From positions 1-6,635 of the forward strand of contig JAAYII010000147.1 in the NCBI GenBank assembly GCA_012523535.1: DNA of 6,635 nt. Reading direction: 5' to 3'. Shown here in pieces: positions 1 to 4,369 of the stretch. The translations under genes were made by a program, and so were the position numbers. The notes under the pieces were generated by a model. It made no database searches and had not been told where the DNA came from. It saw only the letters and a list, made by a program, of their open reading frames with translations. The DNA comes from Peptococcaceae bacterium (GTDB taxonomy: Bacteria; Bacillota; Desulfitobacteriia; Desulfitobacteriales; Syntrophobotulaceae). Position 1 is the first letter of the stretch; each line of letters opens with the position of its first letter.

Positions 1-863
1 GATATAAACAGGGTCATCATCTGGAGATGATAAACACCTGCCAGTATCTCCGATTCCTCCGCTGTGACGGCCAAAAACCAGTTGGTGCCTTCCACCGGCG
101 CATATCCCATATATTTTCTTTGGCCGTTATATGTGTAGGAACCAACCCCGCTTTCCCCCGCTACCATCTTTTTTTCCAATTCTACAAGTTCCGCCAATTG
201 GGGGTCATTCTTAACATTTTCAAAATCATTATCCCTGTTGGCAACCAGTTTGCGGTCCTTATGGGCGATGGTGGTGCCTTCTTTGTTGATCATAAAGGCT
301 TCACCGGTTTCACCAAAAACAAGCTGGTCCGTAATTTTGCTTAAAGCATTGCCATCCCTGATGGCAACCAGGACGCCGCTTATTTGGCCTTCGTTGTATA
401 TGGGCACAGCATAAAAGACAGTCAGGGAATTATCCGCCTCGCTGACAATCGGAGCGGAAAAAGAAGGATTGCCGGCAACTGCTTCCTGGAAAAAAGCAAG
501 ATCTTTTATGGTGGAAGTAGCCCCGTTGGAGTAGGTTATGGTACCGTTCAAATCGGCAATTCCCATCCGCACATGTCCAGCCCTTTGGGTTTCATTTATT
601 AAGGCCCTGAGTTTGTCTACCAATGGTACTTCGGGGTTTTTTATTGTCTCGTCATTGGCCAGGACCTCCAAGGCGTTTATTTGGGCCTCTACTTGGGTGG
701 TTACAATCATGGTGCCTTCTTTGGCCAGCTGTTGCAGGGACTTATTAATTTCGTCCTCCACAGCCTGGGATGAGTAGTAATAACTCATTACCCCCATGGT
801 TCCACAAACGATCAGTAAGACGACAGCGACCAAGAGTGCAAGTTTGGTAGTTAAACTTTTCAT
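1..863 (-). CDS. Cache-domain transmembrane receptor, probably a methyl-accepting chemotaxis protein (partial, N-terminal 287 codons)
   Basis: The protein starts MKSLTTKLALLVAVVLL, with one membrane helix at about residues 8-27. A short helix (about 30-75) follows, then an extracellular dCache-type sensor with typical elements: MGIADLNGTITYSNG, FFQEAVAGNP, VFYAVPIYNEGQISGVL, GETGEAFMINKEGTTIAH, and MGYAPVEGTNWFLAVTAEE near residue 265. This order of helix, double Cache domain and GTNWFLAV-like end is the classical front half of a chemoreceptor that senses a small extracellular ligand. The second helix, HAMP and signalling domains lie beyond the left edge, so a histidine kinase or diguanylate cyclase output cannot be excluded. 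The amino-acid-binding R-x-W-Y type motif of dCache_1 sensors is not evident, so no ligand is assigned. The ATG at 861-863 has AGGAGG at 875-880, 11 nt upstream. The gene lies 86 bp downstream of the carboxypeptidase gene on the same strand, with no clear terminator between them. Confidence 0.85.
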   Translation of the reverse strand, partial: MKSLTTKLALLVAVVLLIVCGTMGVMSYYYSSQAVEDEINKSLQQLAKEGTMIVTTQVEAQINALEVLANDETIKNPEVPLVDKLRALINETQRAGHVRMGIADLNGTITYSNGATSTIKDLAFFQEAVAGNPSFSAPIVSEADNSLTVFYAVPIYNEGQISGVLVAIRDGNALSKITDQLVFGETGEAFMINKEGTTIAHKDRKLVANRDNDFENVKNDPQLAELVELEKKMVAGESGVGSYTYNGQRKYMGYAPVEGTNWFLAVTAEESEILAGVYHLQMMTLFI

Positions 864-886
864 TTTCTTTTTACCCTCCTACGAAA

Positions 887-914
887 TGGCAAATATATTG
901 CCAAAATTATTGCC
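887..914. repeat. Inverted repeat TGGCAA-N5-TTGCCA plus a second TATTGCC copy, upstream of the receptor gene
   Basis: A perfect 6-bp inverted repeat (887-892 and 898-903) with a 5-bp AT spacer lies just upstream of the receptor's Shine-Dalgarno site. The half-site TATTGCC recurs 12 bp further on (896-902 and 908-914). Size and position would fit a regulator-binding site. The palindrome also matches the sigma-54 GG-N10-GC spacing, but the implied start would fall inside the Shine-Dalgarno site, so that reading is weak. No regulator is assigned. Confidence 0.4.
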
Positions 915-949
915 TCATATTTTGAATATACTTTTAATATTACTGTTTT

Positions 950-2206
950 TTATTTAACATCATTGTGTTTTGCCGCCATCCGCCGCGCCATTCTTCGCCG
1001 TCTTCTCTTCATAACGGTTATTTTTCTATGTATTTTGTAGGTAAGATATAAAAGGACCAGGATGACAACCGGCAGCCAAACATAGGATTTTTTATCAGCT
1101 GGCGGTGGGGGCAGGACAGTGGTGTCAGCCTTTAAAGCAAAGGAATTTAAAACCATACCCTCTTCTATGACTTGGACATTGGTTATAACCTGGTCTTTGA
1201 TTACTTCTTTAATATCGGAAGCAACCGGCAATATCTTTAGAGATATGTCCGGAGGGGCGGTGCTGCCTATTTCCCTGGTATAAATAATATCATCGCCCAG
1301 AATAAGGTTGACCGGGCTGTCGCTTATCATCAGGTTGGAAAGAATTGTCCCTTTGGGTTTATAGACCACATTTTCAAAGTTGCTAAAACCATATTCCAAC
1401 AATTTTCTCATATCCGTATAGATACTGGTCTTGGTCGGCGATTTTAAAACAACTCCCAGCAAGGCCCGGCTCTCTTTTTCCGCCGTAGCCACGAAGGTAT
1501 TGCCGGCGGTGGAGGTATAACCGGTTTTCATGCCGGTTACGGTGGGTTCGGTCCAGATAAACTCGTTCATATTGTACATTTCCGTCGGAATGCCTTCTTT
1601 GTTCCGGGAGATGATTTTTGTTTTTGTCTTGACGTATTCCCTGAAGAGGGGATTTTGGTAAGCGGTCCGGGCGATCATGGCCAGATCGCGGGCCGTGGTC
1701 AGGTGCCCTTCTTCGCTTAAACCGCTGGGATTTTTGAAAGTGGTGTTTAGGGCGCCGATTTCTTTGGCTCTGGCATTCATTAAAGCGGCGAATGATTGCA
1801 CGTCGCCGCTGATATGTTCGGCAATGGCCACTGCGGCATCGTTGGCTGAATTAAGCAGCAGGGCATAGAGAAGATCGCTTAAGCTCAGTTGTTCACCAGG
1901 TTCCAGGTAAATACGTGTCCCCTGGATTAGTTCCGGGTTGAGCATGGAGGGACCGGCGGTTACCATATCGCCCAGGTTTCCCTGTTCCAGGGCAATAAGG
2001 GCGGTCATAATTTTGGTGGTACTGGCCGGTTCGAATTGCCGGTCCGGGTTTTTGGCATATAGAGTTTGCCCCGTGGTGATATCGATCAGGATTGCTCCTT
2101 CACTGATTAATTCCGGAACCGGGAGTTTTTCCGGAGAGGCCGAGAGGGGCGTTGCCAGGTTAAAGAGCAGGAATAGGGCAGTAAACAGTGTGGCAATAAT
2201 TCTCAA
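950..2206 (-). CDS. Serine-type D-alanyl-D-alanine carboxypeptidase, DacF/PBP5 family (peptidase S11)
   Basis: The enzyme removes the terminal D-Ala from peptidoglycan pentapeptides outside the membrane and so limits cross-linking. All active-site motifs are present in order: S62-T-T-K65 (acyl-enzyme serine and lysine), S120-A-N122 and K227-T-G229. A signal peptide covers about residues 1-23, ending near LSA. The PBP5-type beta domain lies at about 260-345, followed by a proline-rich linker (LPPPPADKK). A membrane helix (about 375-390) and a very basic tail containing RRRRRMARR would sit inside the cell, giving a type I anchored enzyme. At 418 residues it is normal for the family. The start is TTG at 2204-2206. 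No ATG fits, the signal peptide begins right there, and GGGGG (2214-2218) lies 7 nt upstream. The sporulation dacF of bacilli precedes spoIIAA, whereas here a receptor gene follows, so a sporulation role is not supported by context. No convincing promoter is visible in the 80 bp upstream. Confidence 0.93.
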   Translation of the reverse strand: MRIIATLFTALFLLFNLATPLSASPEKLPVPELISEGAILIDITTGQTLYAKNPDRQFEPASTTKIMTALIALEQGNLGDMVTAGPSMLNPELIQGTRIYLEPGEQLSLSDLLYALLLNSANDAAVAIAEHISGDVQSFAALMNARAKEIGALNTTFKNPSGLSEEGHLTTARDLAMIARTAYQNPLFREYVKTKTKIISRNKEGIPTEMYNMNEFIWTEPTVTGMKTGYTSTAGNTFVATAEKESRALLGVVLKSPTKTSIYTDMRKLLEYGFSNFENVVYKPKGTILSNLMISDSPVNLILGDDIIYTREIGSTAPPDISLKILPVASDIKEVIKDQVITNVQVIEEGMVLNSFALKADTTVLPPPPADKKSYVWLPVVILVLLYLTYKIHRKITVMKRRRRRMARRMAAKHNDVK

Positions 2207-2218
2207 AGTAAGACCCCC
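2204..2218 (-). promoter_or_regulatory. Ribosome binding site and TTG start of the carboxypeptidase gene
   Basis: On the minus strand GGGGG (2218-2214) precedes TTG (2206-2204) by 7 nt. The next in-frame methionine is residue 67, past the active-site lysine, and an in-frame TAA lies upstream, so TTG is the only start that keeps both the signal peptide and the SxxK motif. Confidence 0.7.
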
Positions 2219-2285
2219 AAAAATAAGGAAAATGCTTATACCTCTAAAATCTTACCAAAATTTGATTTAATTAGAAAGGGAAAGA

Positions 2286-2321
2286 GTATAAAAAGACGCC
2301 TCCCGGGATAGGAGACGTCTT
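2286..2321 (-). terminator. Intrinsic terminator of the DUF1659-DUF2922 unit
   Basis: Read on the minus strand, AAGACGTCTCC pairs with GGAGGCGTCTT over 11 positions, with one G-U wobble and a 7-nt loop. TTTTTATAC follows directly, beginning with the last stem bases. On the plus strand the same position gives a C-A mismatch and there is no T run, so the signal is leftward only. It lies 50 bp past the DUF2922 stop and before the carboxypeptidase gene, so it separates the two transcription units. Confidence 0.88.
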
Positions 2322-2370
2322 GCAAGTTTGGGCTTTTTATTCTTTGTTCATCCGTTATTGTTTATATTGC

Positions 2371-2610
2371 TTAAACTAAAGTCGGATCGTACATATCGTT
2401 AATCGTGCTGTCTATGATTTTAATATCGCGAATGCCTACCAGATCCCCACCGCTTCCGGTGAATATATTCTTGTTTATGATCAACTGCATTGCATCTTGG
2501 ATTTCTTCTGCGGTTACATCATTTCTGGGGGCGGGAAGGGTCATTGTCGAGGTTCCTCCGCTGGCGGTGGCGAATGTTAGGCGCAGTATTTTTTCATTTG
2601 TTATAGCCAT
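2371..2610 (-). CDS. DUF2922 family small protein, function unknown
   Basis: This is a 79-residue soluble protein with no signal peptide and no membrane helix. I recognise the DUF2922 pattern: an N-terminal strand (KILRLTFAT), a Gly/Thr-rich turn and second strand (TSTMTLPAP), the NDVTAEEIQDAMQ helix start, then NKNIF, GGDL and a final strand (IRDIKIIDST). No catalytic residues or metal-binding cysteines are seen. The ATG at 2608-2610 has GGAG 8 nt upstream. The gene lies 35 bp downstream of the DUF1659 gene and is followed by a strong terminator, so it is the last gene of a two-gene unit. From memory, DUF2922 and DUF1659 genes are often neighbours in Firmicutes, which supports a shared role. 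That role is unknown, and I do not assign one. Confidence 0.85.
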   Translation of the reverse strand: MAITNEKILRLTFATASGGTSTMTLPAPRNDVTAEEIQDAMQLIINKNIFTGSGGDLVGIRDIKIIDSTINDMYDPTLV

Positions 2611-2645
2611 TTTACCAACTCCAAAGTCTTTAATTAATTTCTTTT

Positions 2646-2870
2646 TTATTCTTCCGTCAAGGCGAAGCGATCGTCCCGCCGGACTTCGAGCAGGGGATAC
2701 TGCAGCAAGTTGAATAAGGCACTGGCTACTTCATAGATATCCTCGCTGCTGGCGGTTGCCTTGACTCCGCTGAAAGTCTTTTGCCTGGTGATTGGGGCTC
2801 CGCTGCCGGAGGTGTCGATCTGATAGCGAGCTACGAAAGTTGAATCCAAAGGAGTTGTAATAATTGCCAA
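2646..2870 (-). CDS. DUF1659 family small protein, function unknown
   Basis: This is a 74-residue soluble protein with no signal peptide or membrane helix. It fits the DUF1659 pattern: a strand with FVARYQID, a GSGAPITRQKTFSGVK turn and strand, the helix SSEDIYEVASALFNLL, and a charged final strand LLEVRRDDRFALTEE. The layout, though not the exact sequence, mirrors its DUF2922 neighbour. The start is TTG at 2868-2870, with AGAGGT (2878-2883) 7 nt upstream. It is the first gene after the leftward promoter at 2931-2959, and the DUF2922 gene follows after 35 bp. It points away from the efflux operon and shares its control region. I know of no function for the family. Confidence 0.85.
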   Translation of the reverse strand: MAIITTPLDSTFVARYQIDTSGSGAPITRQKTFSGVKATASSEDIYEVASALFNLLQYPLLEVRRDDRFALTEE

Positions 2871-2883
2871 TTTTATTACCTCT
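2868..2883 (-). promoter_or_regulatory. Ribosome binding site and TTG start of the DUF1659 gene
   Basis: AGAGGT (2883-2878 on the minus strand) sits 7 nt before TTG (2870-2868). The frame contains no ATG, and the conserved N-terminal strand begins within a few residues of this TTG, so a later start would remove it. Confidence 0.75.
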
Positions 2884-2899
2884 TTTCTTTTAAAGATTT

Positions 2900-2919
2900 A
2901 AGCTTTGTGCACAATGCTT
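2900..2919. promoter_or_regulatory. 20-bp near-perfect palindrome, candidate operator of the DUF1659-DUF2922 unit
   Basis: AAGCTTTGTGCACAATGCTT is symmetric about 2909/2910 except for one T-T pair (2904 and 2915), with a perfect 10-bp core TTGTGCACAA. Relative to a start predicted near 2924 for the leftward promoter, it spans about +5 to +24, a common place for a repressor to block transcription. In RNA it would also form a hairpin in the leader, so a translational or stability role is possible. The core matches no regulator site I can name. Confidence 0.5.
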
Positions 2920-2930
2920 GTCCTGCTATT

Positions 2931-2959
2931 AATATATTCGTTATGGTTTAAGGTGTGAA
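2931..2959 (-). promoter_or_regulatory. Sigma-A-type promoter for the DUF1659-DUF2922 unit
   Basis: On the minus strand TTCACA (2959-2954, five of six consensus bases) and TATATT (2936-2931, five of six) are separated by exactly 17 bp. Transcription would start near 2924 and give a leader of about 54 nt before the TTG start at 2870. Confidence 0.7.
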
Positions 2960-2993
2960 AAAGTTATTAAAAAATTATTAAAATGGATTAAAA
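2958..2993. promoter_or_regulatory. Phased A-tracts upstream of the efflux promoter (possible UP element or bend)
   Basis: Runs of A are centred at about 2960, 2971.5, 2981.5 and 2991.5, so they repeat about once per helical turn, and they end 3 bp before the -35 element at 2997. The last three copies are variants of ATTAAAA. Such phasing is known to bend DNA, and AT-rich DNA here can act as an UP element for the polymerase alpha subunit. The first run overlaps the leftward -35 element. Confidence 0.45.
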
Positions 2994-2996
2994 GGA

Positions 2997-3026
2997 TTGA
3001 CGCCTTAATAAAATAGGAAGTAAGAT
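2997..3026 (+). promoter_or_regulatory. Sigma-A-type promoter for the RND efflux operon
   Basis: TTGACG (2997-3002, five of six consensus bases) is followed after 18 bp by TAAGAT (3021-3026, four of six). The predicted start near 3033 gives a leader of about 54 nt. The -10 element is weak, but the strong -35 element, the A-tracts before it and the palindrome after it support the call. Confidence 0.6.
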
Positions 3027-3039
3027 TAATGAAGAGCCG

Positions 3040-3053
3040 ACTGACCGGTCGGT
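3040..3053. promoter_or_regulatory. Candidate TetR/AcrR-type operator of the efflux operon
   Basis: ACTGACCGGTCGGT is a 14-bp palindrome centred at 3046/3047 with a GACCGGTC core and one imperfect pair (3042/3051). It lies about +8 to +21 from the predicted start of the efflux transcript. Palindromes with this core are typical of TetR-family repressors, which often control RND pumps. No tetR gene is in the window. The overlapping CCGAC/GTCGG arms could form a weak leader hairpin, and a separate small inverted repeat (TGATT-TTC-AATCA, 3056-3068) follows. Confidence 0.6.
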
Positions 3054-3086
3054 TTTGATTTTCAATCACATATTGGAGGAAGAGAG

Positions 3087-4367
3087 ATGAGCTCTTTGGA
3101 TTCATTGACGGTGGAAAAGAAACCTAAAAAGAAAAAGAAGATTATTATTGCTGTTGTAGTTATAGCACTGTTAGTATTAGTGGCTGTAAGGATCGGGATA
3201 TCGGCCCAAAAGGCTGCCCAGCAGATGGCGGAGGAAATGAACCGTGTTTCTTATACACCGGTTGAGGCGCAAACAGTTCAAAAAAAGAGCATTTCTTCCA
3301 CTATAACTCTAAGCGGCAAAATTCAAGCCGATAAAGAAGCCCCCGTTATGGTTAAAACCCCGGGCAAAGTAACGGCGGTTTATGTCAAAGTGGGGGATGT
3401 GGTGCGGAAAGATCAAGTTTTGCTCAGTTTAGATAAAAGCGATTTGCAAGCTTCCTATAACCAGGCTTTGGCCGGCTACCAGCTGGCGCAGGCGGCTTAC
3501 GAAACCAATATGGCCAATTACCAGAAAAGCCTGGAGAACCTGGAAAGGTACAGGCAGCTTTATGAAGCAGGAGCAATAAGCAAGCTGGAACTGGAACAGG
3601 CAGAAATGGCTGCTTCCGAGAATATCAAGAAGACTTACGAGAGCCAGCTTGCCCAGGCCAAAGCCGCATACGAAGCGGCTCAAAAAGCCATGAACGATAT
3701 GGATATCAAATCCCCCATCGACGGTATTGTAACCTCTTTGAGTGCCAGTGAAGGAGTTTTTGCGGCCAATACTATGCCGGTGGCTACGGTAGTGGATTTG
3801 AGCCAACTTTATATTACGGTCAATGTAAGCGAGAACGAGATCAATAACCTTAAAGCCGGGCAGGAAGTGGAGGTCAGCGTGCCTGCAGCTTCCCTGGAGC
3901 TCAAAGGTAAGATTGACACTTTAAGTGTGGCGGCCAACACCCAGGGCCAGTACAGCTTGAGAATCAACCTGGACAATAAAGACGGGCTGCTTAAACCCGG
4001 GATGTTTGCCAGTGTAACCTTAAAGACCGCTACCAAAGACGATGTTGTGGTCGTGCCGACCGACGCCGTTGTTTTCCATGGCGGGCGCTATGTAGTCTAT
4101 ACCGCCGACGGCAATAAAGCGGTGGAAAAAGAGGTTGAGACCGGGCTGGATAACGGCCAGGAAACCGAAATTACAAGCGGCCTGCAGGAAGGCGACATCT
4201 TGATAATTAAGGGCCAGCATTTTATTAAAGACGGCTCGGAGATAAAAATTGTAACCTTAGACGGCCAGGATATTGCAGGGGGCCAGGATATAGCGGCTCC
4301 CGGCCCGGCCGGCAGTGCCGCTGCGGTCAATGAGGAAGGCCAGACAACGGGAGGAGGCGCTGAATAG
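3087..4367 (+). CDS. RND efflux system membrane-fusion (periplasmic adaptor) subunit, HlyD/AcrA family
   Basis: This 426-residue adaptor links an RND permease to the cell surface or an outer channel. A basic N-terminus (KKPKKKKK) precedes one membrane helix (about 19-38). There is no lipobox cysteine, so it is anchored by this uncleaved helix. Domains run in the usual mirrored order: first half of the beta barrel (about 58-80); first half of the lipoyl domain (about 85-116, with KTPGKVTAVYVKVGD and VLLSLD); an alpha-helical hairpin (about 117-204); second lipoyl half (SPIDGIV, 209-215, and on); beta barrel (about 235-310); and membrane-proximal domain (about 315-390). The hairpin tip carries R154-x3-L158-x6-S165, the RLS docking motif of AcrA. 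The Gly/Ala-rich tail (about 393-426) has a GQDIA duplication. The ATG at 3087 has GGAGG (3075-3079) 7 nt upstream. The stop overlaps the permease start by one base, so the two are co-translated parts of one complex. The substrate cannot be read from this protein. Confidence 0.93.
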   Translation: MSSLDSLTVEKKPKKKKKIIIAVVVIALLVLVAVRIGISAQKAAQQMAEEMNRVSYTPVEAQTVQKKSISSTITLSGKIQADKEAPVMVKTPGKVTAVYVKVGDVVRKDQVLLSLDKSDLQASYNQALAGYQLAQAAYETNMANYQKSLENLERYRQLYEAGAISKLELEQAEMAASENIKKTYESQLAQAKAAYEAAQKAMNDMDIKSPIDGIVTSLSASEGVFAANTMPVATVVDLSQLYITVNVSENEINNLKAGQEVEVSVPAASLELKGKIDTLSVAANTQGQYSLRINLDNKDGLLKPGMFASVTLKTATKDDVVVVPTDAVVFHGGRYVVYTADGNKAVEKEVETGLDNGQETEITSGLQEGDILIIKGQHFIKDGSEIKIVTLDGQDIAGGQDIAAPGPAGSAAAVNEEGQTTGGGAE

Positions 4368-4369
4368 TG
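4349..4369 (+). promoter_or_regulatory. Overlapping stop/start (TAGTG) and ribosome binding site of the permease gene
   Basis: The adaptor stop TAG (4365-4367) shares its last base with the permease start GTG (4367-4369). GGGAGGAGG (4349-4357) ends 9 nt before the GTG, inside the adaptor's last codons. This arrangement indicates translational coupling. The GTG is followed at once by RLPETSVRRPVT, the conserved N-terminus of RND permeases, so it is the right start. Confidence 0.85.

Noticed and set aside
27..777. Plus-strand open frames over the left edge
   Set aside because: They are shadows of the receptor gene, which gives a continuous Cache-domain protein on the minus strand with a strong ribosome binding site.
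887..903. Possible sigma-54 promoter (TTGGCA-N6-TTGC on the minus strand) for the receptor gene
   Set aside because: The GG-N10-GC spacing fits, but the implied start near 877 would cut the Shine-Dalgarno site at 875-880, and the match arises on both strands simply because the site is palindromic.
950..2206. Carboxypeptidase as the sporulation dacF of a spoIIA operon
   Set aside because: The gene downstream on the same strand is a Cache-domain receptor, not spoIIAA, and no forespore-type promoter could be made out upstream.
2293..2321. Bidirectional terminator
   Set aside because: On the plus strand the stem has a C-A mismatch and no T run follows, and no rightward gene ends here.
2405..2713. 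Plus-strand open frame of 102 codons across the two small DUF genes
   Set aside because: It is antisense to two recognisable genes with their own ribosome binding sites, and its translation resembles no known protein.
3035..3063. Leader attenuator: CCGAC/GTCGG hairpin followed by GGTTTTGATTTTC
   Set aside because: The stem is only about 7 pairs with a wobble and the T run is interrupted. The GACCGGTC-centred operator reading explains the symmetry better.
3429..3806. Minus-strand open frame of 125 codons inside the adaptor gene
   Set aside because: It lies wholly within a clear HlyD-type gene, has no ribosome binding site that I can see, and reads as the complement of the coiled-coil codons.
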